From Bacteroidota bacterium (GTDB taxonomy: Bacteria; Bacteroidota; Bacteroidia; Flavobacteriales_F; PHOS-HE28): DNA of 23,620 nucleotides. This document shows, piece after piece, positions 1 to 8,934 of this stretch (position 1 is its first letter; each line of letters begins with the position of its first letter). The notes beneath the pieces are model-generated. The model was not told the origin of the DNA, did not search any database, and was given only the letters and a program-made list of their open reading frames with translations. A program made the translations under genes and the position numbers. Location: the NCBI GenBank assembly GCA_023430945.1, contig JAEYYE010000279.1, positions 1 to 23,620 of the forward strand. The letters run 5' to 3'.

Positions 1-1279
1 GATCGTTACCGCCGACCCATGTGCGCACGGCGCCGCTCGCAGGATCCATCACGAACACAGCGCCATTCAACAGTTTGTGGTAATGCCAGAGGCTGTCGCG
101 ATAGCTCAGCGTATCCACGCGCTTTCCTTTGTGATCGTAGATCTCACGCGGTTGCTTCGACTTGTCATTCCACTTCGGATCATCCTTTCCCGCCCCCTTC
201 TCCCAGGCCGATCGCACCTTGCGCGCACGCAATTCCGCATCGAGCTTCGGCTGCATCGTTGCAAGATGTTTTCGGATCGCTTCCAGCGAAGCAAGTTGTA
301 GGATCGGATCGAGCGTGGTCCTTATCCGCAGACCATCCTTCTCAATGTCGTAAGCGGTTCCGTTCTCCTTCGGGATGTCCTTCAGGATCGCGCGCGCATC
401 CTTTTCCACCTGGTGTACGAAATAGCCGTATGGATCGAACACATCACCACCGCTGTAATCAAGTTCCACTGGAAGTTTCTGAAGGCTGTCCGCTGCCGCC
501 GCTGAAAGATGGCCGTTCTCTCGCATCAAGGCGAGTACGACATTTCTGCGTTTCAGGGCATTCTCCGGCCGCAAGCGTGGATTGTAGGTGCTGTTCGCTT
601 TGAGCATTCCGATCAGTACCGCACCTTCTTCGATCTTCAGATCAGTCGTCTGTTTGCTGAAATACCGTTGTGCGGCAGCTTCGATCCCGTACACATTCTC
701 GCCGAAAGGCACCGAGTTGAAATAGAGGAGCAGCACATCCTCCTTGGTCATCACGCGCTCCAGGCGTTGGGCCATCAGCGCTTCCTTGATCTTGTTCACC
801 GGCATGGTGAGCGGCCCGTGCCTTTTCCGCCCATACAGATTCTTCATGATCTGCTGGGAGATCGTACTGCCGCCGCCGCCGCTGCGATCGCCTCCGATCA
901 AGGTGCGCACGAACACACGCAGATAGCTGCGTCCATCCACACCTTCATGATCGAAGAACCGCTCATCCTCCGTGCTCACCAGGGCATTTATCAAGTGCTG
1001 CGGCAGATCCTCGTAGCGCACGTTCGTCCTGTCCTGCGCGAACAATTTACCGATCGGCGTATCGTCCATACCCAACACGAGCGTGGCCTGTTCGTGCTGG
1101 ATCGATCGAAGTTCATCCTCGCTCGGCAACTCACCGAAAACACCGCTGCGCACCGCCTGCAACAGGCTGAGAAACGCGATGAAGACGATGGCTGCACCGA
1201 TCAGCAGGAATTTCAGCAGGAGATCCGCGCCGTTCTTCTTCGTCGCCTTCTTTTTCTTCGCACGTTTACTGGTGGCCAC
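1..1279 (-). CDS. Class A penicillin-binding protein (PBP1A-like), 3' part missing
   Basis: A bifunctional cell-wall synthase that polymerises and cross-links peptidoglycan from the outer face of the inner membrane. The 426 visible residues hold a short basic cytoplasmic tail (KRAKKKKATKK), one membrane anchor at about 20-42, then a complete GT51 glycosyltransferase signature: STEDERFFDHEG with the catalytic Glu at 104, GGGSTISQQIMKNLYG at about 135-150, and the LLLYFNSVPFGENVYGIEAA block. The start of the transpeptidase region follows and is cut by the window edge before its SxxK motif. The start is GTG at 1279, because an in-frame TGA lies two codons upstream and no ATG occurs before residue 71. 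It lies 39 bases after hflX on the same strand and is probably co-transcribed with it. PBP1A is the closest paralogue type; the exact gene name cannot be settled from a partial protein. Confidence 0.93.
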   Translation of the reverse strand, partial: MATSKRAKKKKATKKNGADLLLKFLLIGAAIVFIAFLSLLQAVRSGVFGELPSEDELRSIQHEQATLVLGMDDTPIGKLFAQDRTNVRYEDLPQHLINALVSTEDERFFDHEGVDGRSYLRVFVRTLIGGDRSGGGGSTISQQIMKNLYGRKRHGPLTMPVNKIKEALMAQRLERVMTKEDVLLLYFNSVPFGENVYGIEAAAQRYFSKQTTDLKIEEGAVLIGMLKANSTYNPRLRPENALKRRNVVLALMRENGHLSAAAADSLQKLPVELDYSGGDVFDPYGYFVHQVEKDARAILKDIPKENGTAYDIEKDGLRIRTTLDPILQLASLEAIRKHLATMQPKLDAELRARKVRSAWEKGAGKDDPKWNDKSKQPREIYDHKGKRVDTLSYRDSLWHYHKLLNGAVFVMDPASGAVRTWVGGND

Positions 1280-1318
1280 GATCTGTCAGGTGATCCGTTC
1301 CATGGATCCGGATCCGTT

Positions 1319-2539
1319 TCACTGGTCTTCTTCTTCGTAACTATCCTTGAAGAGCAGATCCGTTTCATACGGATAACGCGCGATGTGAAGCTCCTTCACA
1401 CGTTCGTAGAGAAGTATCCGTAGGCCATCGATGTTCTGCTTCTGCGCAGCGCTGATGAAGATGCATTGCTCGCCCATGCGCGCCATCCATTGTTCCTTCA
1501 ATTCCTCCAGCGTATACTGATCCACGCGCTTCGGTGCAAGGTCATCGGGATCATGCGGAGCAGGCTTGTACGCATCGATCTTGTTGAACACCACGATCAC
1601 CGGTTTATCCCCCGCGCCGATCTCGTTCAACGTGCTCTTCACGGTGTTGTATTGCTCTTCGAAGTTGTGATGGCTGATGTCCACCACGTGAAGGAGCAGA
1701 TCGGATTCGCGCGTTTCATCAAGAGTGCTCTTGAAACTCTCGATCAGTTGCGTGGGTAGTTTCCGGATGAAACCCACAGTATCCGTGACAAGGAAGGGAA
1801 GATTGCCGAGTACGATCTTGCGAACCGTGGTATCCAGCGTTGCGAACAATTTGTTCTCGGCGAACACTTCGCTTTTGCTGAGGATGTTCATCAGCGTGCT
1901 CTTGCCCACGTTGGTGTATCCCACGAGCGCCACGCGAATGAGCTTTCCGCGATTGCCGCGCTGCGTCGCCATCTGCCGATCGATGGATCGGAGCTGGTCC
2001 TTCAGCAACGCGATACGATCGCGCACCAGACGTCTGTCCGTCTCGATCTCCTTTTCACCGGCCCCACCGCGTGTTCCCGTTCCGCCGCGCTGTCTCTCCA
2101 GGTGTGTCCACAGTTTGGTGAGCCGTGGCAGCATGTATTCGTATTGCGCCAGTTCCACCTGCGTTTTCGCATGCGCGGTGCGTGCACGGCGCGCGAAGAT
2201 GTCCAGGATCAACCGCGGCCGATCGAGCACCGGTTTGCCCAGTTCCTTCTCAAGGTTCCGTTGTTGCGCCGGGCTCAGTTCATCGTCGAAGATCACGGAA
2301 TCCGCATTGTTCTCTTCGATCCATTGCTTCACTTCGGCGAGTTTTCCGCTGCCCACGTACGTGCGGCCATCGGGTTTGTGCAACTTTTGTGTGAAGCGCT
2401 TCAGTGTTACGATGTCCGCAGTGGTCGCGAGGAATTCGAGTTCATCGAGGTATTCCTTCACCTGTTCGGAATCCTGCCGATCGGTGATCAGGCCGATCAA
2501 TACCGCAGTTTCCGCTTTAACTCGTTCCTGTTCGATCAT
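1319..2539 (-). CDS. hflX: GTPase HflX
   Basis: A ribosome-associated GTPase of the HflX family, known elsewhere for splitting stalled or stress-damaged 70S ribosomes in the cytoplasm. The 406-residue protein has the family layout: an N-terminal HflX-specific domain with the TYVGSGKLAEV motif at about 60-70, a basic coiled linker with the glycine-rich stretch RGGTGTRGGAGEKE at 151-164, and a G domain with P-loop GYTNVGKST (207-215), DTVGFI (253-258), NKID (319-322) and an ISA G5-like motif. Its ATG overlaps the stop of the cytochrome c gene (ATGA), which points to translational coupling. The length is normal for the family. No oddities are seen. Confidence 0.96.
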   Translation of the reverse strand: MIEQERVKAETAVLIGLITDRQDSEQVKEYLDELEFLATTADIVTLKRFTQKLHKPDGRTYVGSGKLAEVKQWIEENNADSVIFDDELSPAQQRNLEKELGKPVLDRPRLILDIFARRARTAHAKTQVELAQYEYMLPRLTKLWTHLERQRGGTGTRGGAGEKEIETDRRLVRDRIALLKDQLRSIDRQMATQRGNRGKLIRVALVGYTNVGKSTLMNILSKSEVFAENKLFATLDTTVRKIVLGNLPFLVTDTVGFIRKLPTQLIESFKSTLDETRESDLLLHVVDISHHNFEEQYNTVKSTLNEIGAGDKPVIVVFNKIDAYKPAPHDPDDLAPKRVDQYTLEELKEQWMARMGEQCIFISAAQKQNIDGLRILLYERVKELHIARYPYETDLLFKDSYEEEDQ

Positions 2540-2874
2540 TCGCTCTTCCCCAAGTTAAGGACATGATCGGCAACCGTCTCGATCTCATCCTTTGAAAGCA
2601 GCATGTTGAAAGGCATCATCGTGCCGCGCCCGTGTGTGATCACAGCGATCATCTCTTCCTTCGTCAGGGTCGATGCCGTAAGATCCCTGGCCCCGCCGAT
2701 CCCGAGCCTGCCGTCCTCGCCATGGCAAAGTGTGCATTGGGACTTGTAGATCGCTGCGCCGTCGGTGGAAGATCCTGCCGGTCGTTGTGCAACATGATCA
2801 CTGCCACTGTCGCAAGCGATCAACAGCACTGCCGAGCTGAAAAGTGAATGAACGATCCGGTGCATCATATCCAT
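2536..2874 (-). CDS. Small cytochrome c lipoprotein
   Basis: A 112-residue class I cytochrome c, probably anchored by lipid on the outer side of the inner membrane and acting as an electron carrier. A lipoprotein signal is seen at the N-terminus, with lipobox LIAC and lipidation at Cys21. A serine- and threonine-rich linker follows, then the heme attachment motif CTLCH at 47-51 and the expected downstream Met ligand in GTMMPF (Met86 or Met87). The gene overlaps the upstream membrane-protein gene by 10 bases and the downstream hflX by 4 bases, so all three are probably one transcript. The electron donor and acceptor cannot be read from the sequence; the neighbouring His-rich membrane protein is the obvious candidate partner. 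Confidence 0.9.
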   Translation of the reverse strand: MDMMHRIVHSLFSSAVLLIACDSGSDHVAQRPAGSSTDGAAIYKSQCTLCHGEDGRLGIGGARDLTASTLTKEEMIAVITHGRGTMMPFNMLLSKDEIETVADHVLNLGKSE

Positions 2875-3305
2875 CCGCGTCCGTAACCGATCTCCATGAA
2901 GGGCCAGGGGATCGCTGCCAGGATCAGCAGCAGTGCGATCAGGAAGAAGATCACGATGTGCAGCTGTTTCCTGTATTCATCATGTGCTTTTTTCGAGAGA
3001 ACCCGGCCCACAGTGATCAGGATGACCGCGATCACCATCATGCCGATGTGTTCCATTTTCCAGAACCGTCCTACCGCAGTGGAATGATCGGCCGCATACC
3101 ACCCGCGGATGATGTAAAGTATCAGCCCGATGAGCAGTTGGGTGTGGGCGGTCACCACGGTCCACACCGTAAGCGCACGGTGGCCGACCAGGATCGGGGC
3201 CTTGGTGATCAACCCGCGCAAGCTCACGAATACCGACGCGAACAGCAAAAAGAGCAGTACATAGCGCAATACGCTGTGCAGCATGAGGAAGAATGTTCCA
3301 TCCAT
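2865..3305 (-). CDS. Four-helix membrane protein with conserved histidines, possibly cytochrome b-like
   Basis: A 146-residue integral membrane protein with four predicted helices at about 8-30, 44-66, 85-102 and 114-134. Histidines lie in or near these helices at 10, 42, 54, 86 and 116, which would suit a heme- or metal-binding role. As I recall, similar small proteins in Bacteroidota are often annotated loosely as cytochrome b, but I see no classical cytochrome b motif, so the function is open. It is the first gene of the minus-strand run and overlaps the cytochrome c gene, which supports a redox role by context. A Bacteroidota -7 box lies 28 bases ahead of its ATG. An ordinary helical membrane protein with no cofactor remains possible. 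Confidence 0.8.
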   Translation of the reverse strand: MDGTFFLMLHSVLRYVLLFLLFASVFVSLRGLITKAPILVGHRALTVWTVVTAHTQLLIGLILYIIRGWYAADHSTAVGRFWKMEHIGMMVIAVILITVGRVLSKKAHDEYRKQLHIVIFFLIALLLILAAIPWPFMEIGYGRGWI

Positions 3306-3333
3306 GGTGAGATCCGATCGGTGGACCGGCGGA

Positions 3334-3341
3334 CAAAAATA
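3334..3341 (-). promoter_or_regulatory. Bacteroidota -7 box for the membrane protein/cytochrome c/hflX run
   Basis: The minus strand reads TATTTTTG, an exact match to the Bacteroidota consensus TAnnTTTG, 28 bases upstream of the ATG at 3305. No TTG is found at the usual -33 distance, so only half of the promoter is supported. Confidence 0.5.
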
Positions 3342-3444
3342 GGTCTGTGGGAAAGGTTCCGGACCTGGTGTGGATCGGCAGGGATCAACATCGAGCTGTC
3401 CTTATCCTTCGCATTTCGCAAGGATACCGCTCCGGTACCGCTTC

Positions 3445-3452
3445 TATTTTCG
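3445..3452 (+). promoter_or_regulatory. -7-like box immediately ahead of the large amidohydrolase
   Basis: The plus strand reads TATTTTCG, one mismatch from TAnnTTTG, and ends only six bases before the ATG at 3459. If it is used, the mRNA would have almost no leader. No -33 TTG is found at normal spacing, so the call is tentative. Confidence 0.3.
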
Positions 3453-3458
3453 CCGCGG

Positions 3459-6400
3459 ATGCGACAGCTGTTCCTTCTTCTTTGCCCCGGTCTGCCTTTC
3501 GTTCTCGCTGCGCAAAGCACTCCGCCCCCCACCCATGTGGAGGAAGTGGCTCCCCGGCTGGTCGTGTTCACCAATGCGGTGGTCCACACCGATCCATACA
3601 CCACGATCGCAAAGGGATCGCTGGTGGTCAAGGATGGCATCGTGATCGAAGTTGGGGAGGATGTGAAGGTTCCTGCCGGCGCCATGGTCCGCGATCTTCG
3701 CGGCGCCCATATATGGCCATCGCTGATCGAACCTTACAGCGATCTCGGCCTCCCAGCAGGATCCGCGGATGATCGGAAAGCAGAGGTGGAAGCCGCGCGG
3801 CACTGGAATGGTGCATTGCGCGCGGATGCACGTGCACATGTGTTGTTGCGCAAGGATGAAGAGCGGGCCGATGAATTGCGGAAGGCCGGTTTCGGTATGG
3901 TCTACACACATCGCATGGATGGGATCGCACGCGGCACTTCGGCTGCGCTTCTTCTCGATGATGAGGATCCCCGGAGATCGGTGGTCCAGCCGGACCTTGC
4001 CGCACATTTCAGTTTCAGGAAAGGGACCTCGCCGGACAATTATCCCAATTCGCAGATGGGTGCGATCGCGCTCCTGCGCCAGACATTTCTCGACGCACAA
4101 TGGGCAAGCGGCCTGGTGCGGCCAGAGCAGACCGATGCGGTGCTGCAGGATATCGCGATGCAGTTGAAGGGAAGGATCGTGGTGGAAGCTTCCGATCGAA
4201 ACGAGGCATTGCGTTGGGCCCGGATACTTGAGGAGTTCAAGCTTCCCGCGATCGTGAAAGGTGCAGGTGATGAATATGCCCGCTTGGACCAGATCAAGGC
4301 CATGTCCGTACCGATGCTGGTCCCTGTCGCTCTCCCCGTATCCTACGATGTGCAGGACCCGTTCGATGCACAGGAGGTCTCATTCGCCCGGTTGAAGCAT
4401 TGGGAATTCGCGCCATTCAATGCGGCCATGCTGGACAGTGCGCAGGTGCCCTTCGCCTTCACCACGAACGGGCACAAGGACATGAAGGAATTCTGGCGCG
4501 ATATGCGGCGGATCGTGCTTTGTGGGCTCGATCCGGGGCGTGCCATCGCCGCTTTCACCACAGATCCCGCACGGTTCTTCGGGCTTGATGATCGGGTCGG
4601 CCGGTTGCAGCCGGGAATGCTCGCGAACCTCCTGATCACTACCGACCACCTGCTCGCCGAGGAGAACAAGATCATGGAGAATTGGGTGAAGGGCAAGCGG
4701 TTCGTCTACACAGATGCCGATCGCATAAAGATGACGGGAACGTACGATCTGAATCTCGGCGGAACAAGCATGCAGTTGGACGTGGTGGAGAAGGGAAAGG
4801 AGGCGGAGGCCTTCGTGCGCAGACCCGGCGAACCGGATAGTTTGAAAGTGAAGGCGAGCCTTTCGCGCTCAGGCACGATCGTGAGCCTGAGCTTTCCGGC
4901 GAGAGAAGATCCGTCGGCGATCACGAGACTTTCCGGAAGCATCCATCGCGATGGCGGATTGTGGGAAGGGCAGGGCCAGGGACAAGGCGGTTCCTGGTTC
5001 GCCTGGAGCGCGATCCGCAAGGCGGAAAGAACAAGGAACGGGTCGAACGATGCGGTGACCGGACAGGAGAAGCTCTATCCGGTCAGGGGCGCGTTGCATC
5101 ACCCGCTCACCGGTTTCGGCTGGATCGATCCACCACAACAGGCGACCACGATCTTCCGCAATGCCACCGTGTGGTCGAACGGCCCGAAAGGGATCATGCG
5201 CAACACCGATGTTCTGATCCACCAGGGAAAGATCCATTCGATCGGTGAACGTCTGGATCCGCAGGCGATTTTACCCGGCAGGAACAAGCCGCAGGTAACG
5301 GAAGTGGATGCCACCGGCATGTACCTCACAACGGGTATCGTTGATGAACATTCGCACATCGCGATCTCGCGGGGCGTGAACGAGTCAGGCCACATGATCA
5401 CTTCCGAAGTGCGCATAGGCGATGTGATCGATCCGGACGATGTGAACATCTATCGGGCATTGGCCGGTGGCGTCACCACGGTGCAATTGCTGCATGGATC
5501 GGCGAATCCGGTGGGCGGCCAGAGCGCGTTGATCAAACTGCGTTGGGGCATGCCCGCGGACAGTATGCTGATCGCTGATGCGCCGAAGCATATCAAGTTC
5601 GCGCTGGGCGAGAACGTCACGCAAAGCAATTCCAGCGGAAGCACACGATTCCCGCATTCGCGCATGGGTGTTGAACAGCTCTATTACGATGTGTTCCATC
5701 GCGTGCGCGATCACGATGCCGCGTGGAAGGCTTGGAACGCGTTACGGCCCCGCGAAAGGGATCAGACCCCTTCGCCACGCAGGGATCTGCGGCTTGAAGC
5801 ACTTTCCGAAGTGCTGCGCGGGGAACGCAACATCACCTGCCACAGCTATGTGCAGAGCGAGATCGAAATGTTCATGAACGTGGCCGACAGCATGGGCTTC
5901 AAGGTGAACACCTTCACCCACATACTCGAAGGGTACAAGATGGCCGGACGAATGCGCGAACATGGCGCTTACGCGAGCACGTTCAGCGATTGGTGGGCTT
6001 ACAAGATGGAAGTGGCCGAGGCGATCCCGTACAATGCGGCATTGCTGGTGATGAACGGCGTGCATACAGGGATCAATAGCGACGATGCGGAGATGTGCAG
6101 GAGGCTGAACCAGGAAGCTGCCAAAACGGTGAAGTACGGCGGTGTCCCGGATCAGGAGGCATGGAAGATGGTCACGCTGAACCCGGCACGCATGCTGAAG
6201 CTCGATCACCGGATCGGTTCGATCGAGATGGGCAAGGATGCCGACTTGGTGTTGTGGTCTGCCGATCCGTTAAGCATCAAAGCGAAAGTGCAACGCACGT
6301 ACGTTGATGGCATCTGCTATTTCGATGTGAAGCGTGATGAAGAGATGCGTACCGTGATCACGCAGGAACGCGATCGGTTGATCCGCGCGATGCTCGCCGC

Positions 6401-6503
6401 GAACGCAGATGGAGCATCGCTGCGGAAGCCGGAACGGGATGTCGATCAATTGTGGCATTGCGATGATATCGGCGAAGGTCAACAACATCAGTTGGAGCCA
6501 TGA
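3459..6503 (+). CDS. Secreted two-domain amidohydrolase (imidazolonepropionase-like superfamily)
   Basis: A 1014-residue exported protein built from two amidohydrolase-fold units. The ATG at 3459 is chosen because it begins a clean signal peptide (residues 1-18, ending VLAAQ); the frame stays open to 2844, but that stretch lies antisense to the upstream genes. Domain 1 (about 30-420) has the fold-type ends (LVVKDGIVIEVGEDV, VGRLQPGMLANLLI) but reads IEPYSD at 90-95 where a metal-binding HxH is expected, so it is probably inactive. A beta-rich linker covers about 425-545. Domain 2 (about 560-960) keeps the metal site: H631 and H633 in DEHSHIA, H795 in CHSY, H821 in THILEG and D875/D876 in NSDDAE, followed by IGSIEMGKDADLVLW. 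The family hydrolyses C-N bonds in cyclic or peptide-like substrates; the substrate here is unknown. It overlaps the next gene by ATGA. Confidence 0.88.
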   Translation: MRQLFLLLCPGLPFVLAAQSTPPPTHVEEVAPRLVVFTNAVVHTDPYTTIAKGSLVVKDGIVIEVGEDVKVPAGAMVRDLRGAHIWPSLIEPYSDLGLPAGSADDRKAEVEAARHWNGALRADARAHVLLRKDEERADELRKAGFGMVYTHRMDGIARGTSAALLLDDEDPRRSVVQPDLAAHFSFRKGTSPDNYPNSQMGAIALLRQTFLDAQWASGLVRPEQTDAVLQDIAMQLKGRIVVEASDRNEALRWARILEEFKLPAIVKGAGDEYARLDQIKAMSVPMLVPVALPVSYDVQDPFDAQEVSFARLKHWEFAPFNAAMLDSAQVPFAFTTNGHKDMKEFWRDMRRIVLCGLDPGRAIAAFTTDPARFFGLDDRVGRLQPGMLANLLITTDHLLAEENKIMENWVKGKRFVYTDADRIKMTGTYDLNLGGTSMQLDVVEKGKEAEAFVRRPGEPDSLKVKASLSRSGTIVSLSFPAREDPSAITRLSGSIHRDGGLWEGQGQGQGGSWFAWSAIRKAERTRNGSNDAVTGQEKLYPVRGALHHPLTGFGWIDPPQQATTIFRNATVWSNGPKGIMRNTDVLIHQGKIHSIGERLDPQAILPGRNKPQVTEVDATGMYLTTGIVDEHSHIAISRGVNESGHMITSEVRIGDVIDPDDVNIYRALAGGVTTVQLLHGSANPVGGQSALIKLRWGMPADSMLIADAPKHIKFALGENVTQSNSSGSTRFPHSRMGVEQLYYDVFHRVRDHDAAWKAWNALRPRERDQTPSPRRDLRLEALSEVLRGERNITCHSYVQSEIEMFMNVADSMGFKVNTFTHILEGYKMAGRMREHGAYASTFSDWWAYKMEVAEAIPYNAALLVMNGVHTGINSDDAEMCRRLNQEAAKTVKYGGVPDQEAWKMVTLNPARMLKLDHRIGSIEMGKDADLVLWSADPLSIKAKVQRTYVDGICYFDVKRDEEMRTVITQERDRLIRAMLAANADGASLRKPERDVDQLWHCDDIGEGQQHQLEP

Positions 6504-7825
6504 GGTGCGGCCATTGTTCCCTCCGCACGCAGATGCTGCTGTTGTTCATGTCCGCAGCTTTCGCCGTGCTTGCGCAACAACCGCCACCTGCGCGTGCGCA
6601 GCAGCGATCCATCCTTATCTCCGGCGGTACGGTCCACGTGGGAGATGGCAAGGTGATCGATGAAGGCGCCGTGGGTTTTCGTGATGGAAGGATCGATTAC
6701 GTGGGCTATGCCTATGGCGTACGATCAACCTATGATACCACGATCAACGCAAAAGGCCAGCACGTCTATCCCGGATTCATCGGAATGAGTTCCGAGCTCG
6801 GGTTGGTCGAGATCGAATCCACACGATCCATGCGCGATCATCGGGATGTGGGAGAAATGGAACCCGAGCTCCGGGCGATCGCAGCTTTCCGAACGGATTC
6901 CAAAGTGATCCCGACCGTACGATCGAACGGTGTTCTCATGGTACAGGCCGCGCCGAAAGGCCTTGTGATCAGCGGGACCAGTTCGGTTATGCAACTCGAT
7001 GCCTGGGACCGTGAAGATGCCGTGATCCTGGCGGATGATGGCATCCATATGACCTGGCCGGCGGCCTACGAACGCCGGGGCTGGTGGGCCGATCGCGGTG
7101 AGACCGACCAGCAGAAGAAGGATGAACGGGAGAAGAAGATCGGGGAGATCAAGGCGTTCTTCGATCAGGCGAAGGCCTATGCGCAAGTGAAGGATCCCGA
7201 AAAGAGCGATCTGCGCCTGGAGGCCATGCGCGGGCTTTTCAATGGATCGAAACGTTTGTACGTGAACGCGAACGCGGCACGCGAGATCACCGAGATCGTG
7301 CATTTCGCAAAAGCCCAGGGCGTGGCGCGCACCGCGATCGTGGGAGGTTATGATGCCTGGCGTGTCGCCGATCTGTTGCGCGACCACAAGGTCGATGTGG
7401 TATTGCGCAGGCTTCATTCCCTGCCGCTGCGGCCCGAGGATGATGTGGATCTGCCCTACAAAATGCCAGCTTTGTTGAAGGCGCGTGGTGTGCGCTTCGC
7501 ATTGGGCTATATGGGTGAGCACGAAGCCTCGGGACTTCGCAACCTGCCTTTCGTTGCAGGGACCGCTGCGGCCTATGGGCTTTCAGCAGAAGATGCCCTG
7601 CGCGCGATAACACTGGATGCCGCCTCGATCCTTGGCATAAGCGATCGATGCGGAAGTCTGGAAGTGGGCAAGCAAGCTACCCTGATCGTATCGTCCGGCG
7701 ATGCGCTCGACATGCGTACGAATGATATCCGGCATGCGTTCATCCAAGGCCGGAAGATCCTTCTGGAGAACCACCAGAAGGAATTGTACCGCATGTACAA
7801 GCAGCGCCGCGAGGAAGGCCGGTGA
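6500..7825 (+). CDS. Secreted amidohydrolase-fold protein lacking the HxH metal motif
   Basis: A 441-residue exported relative of the amidohydrolase upstream. The start at 6500 overlaps the previous stop (ATGA) and gives a long but plausible signal peptide ending FAVLAQQ; an internal ATG at 6533 would give a shorter one. The N-terminal beta sandwich (SILISGGTVHVGDGKVIDEG) and C-terminal IVSSGD region fit the superfamily. At the point where active members have DxHxH, this protein reads PGFIGMSSELG (91-101), placing Ser97 and Glu99 where histidines are expected. The residues near 340 (ALGYMGEHEA) also differ from the usual GSD motif. It is therefore probably a non-catalytic or altered partner of the upstream protein, with which it is translationally coupled. 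I infer a joint function; the substrate is unknown. Confidence 0.85.
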   Translation: MRCGHCSLRTQMLLLFMSAAFAVLAQQPPPARAQQRSILISGGTVHVGDGKVIDEGAVGFRDGRIDYVGYAYGVRSTYDTTINAKGQHVYPGFIGMSSELGLVEIESTRSMRDHRDVGEMEPELRAIAAFRTDSKVIPTVRSNGVLMVQAAPKGLVISGTSSVMQLDAWDREDAVILADDGIHMTWPAAYERRGWWADRGETDQQKKDEREKKIGEIKAFFDQAKAYAQVKDPEKSDLRLEAMRGLFNGSKRLYVNANAAREITEIVHFAKAQGVARTAIVGGYDAWRVADLLRDHKVDVVLRRLHSLPLRPEDDVDLPYKMPALLKARGVRFALGYMGEHEASGLRNLPFVAGTAAAYGLSAEDALRAITLDAASILGISDRCGSLEVGKQATLIVSSGDALDMRTNDIRHAFIQGRKILLENHQKELYRMYKQRREEGR

Positions 7826-7857
7826 TCGATCCGGCGGGATCTGCTGATCTTTGTTCC

Positions 7858-8934
7858 ATGTCCACGCAAGCACGCACCGAACTTTCCGCCTTGGGCGAGT
7901 TCGGCCTCATCGATCGGATCGCATCACGCATTGGATTGTCACATGTCTCGTCGAAGAAGGGGATCGGTGATGATGCCGCCGTGATCGATCCATCTGCAGA
8001 GAACGGAAAGGATCTTTTGCAGGTGGTGACGACCGATATGCTCGTTGAAGGAGTGCATTTCGATCTTGGTTACGTTCCGCTGAAACACCTTGGCTACAAA
8101 GCGATCGCAGTGAACGCGAGCGATATCTACGCGATGAACGCACAGCCGCGTCAGGCCACTGTTTCATTGGCTCTCAGCAATCGTTTTCCGGTGGAAGCGA
8201 TCGATGAATTGTATGAAGGGATCCTGCTCGCGGCACGCAATTTCGGGATCGATATAGTGGGCGGCGACACGTGCAGCAGCCGCAGCGGACTGATCATCAG
8301 CATCACAGCGATCGGTGTGGTGGAACGCCAGGATCTTGTGACGCGAGATGGTGCGAAAGTGAACGATCTTCTCGTAGTGAGCGGTGACCTCGGCGGCGCG
8401 TACATGGGCCTGCAGATCCTGGAAAGGGAGAAAGCCGTCTTCAAGGAGACCGGCGCACAACCGGATCTTTCAGGGCACGACTATATTCTGCAACGGCAGT
8501 TGAGGCCCGAGCCGAGAATGGATGTGATCGAGCTGTTGAAGAAGTTGGATGTGAAGCCCACGAGCATGATCGATGTTAGCGATGGGCTTGCGAGTGAAGC
8601 ACTGCATCTTGCGACGAGTTCCGGTGTTGGTGTAAGGATCTATGATGAAAAGATCCCGATCGATCCGGGTACCTTCAGCACCGCGCGCGATTTCGATCTC
8701 GATCCCAGCACATGCGCATTGAACGGTGGCGAAGATTATGAACTCCTGTTCACGATCGCGCTTTCCGATCATGACAAGATCAAAGGGAATCCGCACTTTA
8801 CAGTGATCGGTCACATGACCGATCGAGCCGCGGGGTATGGATTGATCGACCGGCAGGGCGGTGAACATGAATTGATCGCGCAGGGTTGGGATGCCTTCCT
8901 GAAGAAGGATCGTGACCGATCAGGCGGCCTTTGA
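7858..8934 (+). CDS. thiL: Thiamine-monophosphate kinase
   Basis: A cytoplasmic enzyme that phosphorylates thiamine monophosphate with ATP to give thiamine diphosphate, the last step of cofactor synthesis. The 358-residue protein shows the AIRS/ThiL kinase signatures in order: LGEFGLIDRIA near the N-terminus, KKGIGDDAAVID, TTDMLVEGVHFD, KAIAVNASDIYAMNAQPR, VGGDTCSSRSG, MIDVSDGLASEALHLA and NGGEDYELLFTIA. The ATG at 7858 is preferred because family members usually begin about ten residues before the ELGEFGLI motif; a GTG at 7822 overlapping the previous stop would add 12 residues. It is the third gene of the amidohydrolase run. No TPP riboswitch is seen upstream. Its 3' end overlaps the convergent helical-repeat gene by 15 bases. 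Confidence 0.96.
   Translation: MSTQARTELSALGEFGLIDRIASRIGLSHVSSKKGIGDDAAVIDPSAENGKDLLQVVTTDMLVEGVHFDLGYVPLKHLGYKAIAVNASDIYAMNAQPRQATVSLALSNRFPVEAIDELYEGILLAARNFGIDIVGGDTCSSRSGLIISITAIGVVERQDLVTRDGAKVNDLLVVSGDLGGAYMGLQILEREKAVFKETGAQPDLSGHDYILQRQLRPEPRMDVIELLKKLDVKPTSMIDVSDGLASEALHLATSSGVGVRIYDEKIPIDPGTFSTARDFDLDPSTCALNGGEDYELLFTIALSDHDKIKGNPHFTVIGHMTDRAAGYGLIDRQGGEHELIAQGWDAFLKKDRDRSGGL

Noticed and set aside
509..1423. A 304-residue plus-strand frame
   Set aside because: It is antisense to the penicillin-binding protein gene, which has a full GT51 signature, and crosses into hflX.
1725..2558. A 277-residue plus-strand frame
   Set aside because: It is antisense to hflX, whose motifs are unmistakable; the translation is Ser/Arg-rich and has no domain-like features.
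2844..3458. An N-terminal extension of the large amidohydrolase to an ATG at 2844
   Set aside because: It lies antisense to the cytochrome c and membrane-protein genes, is low in hydrophobic character and rich in His, Asp and Gln, and would bury the clear signal peptide that starts at 3459.
7600..7860. Possible TPP riboswitch for thiL
   Set aside because: The region upstream of thiL is the coding end of the preceding gene, and no THI-box-like sequence is seen.
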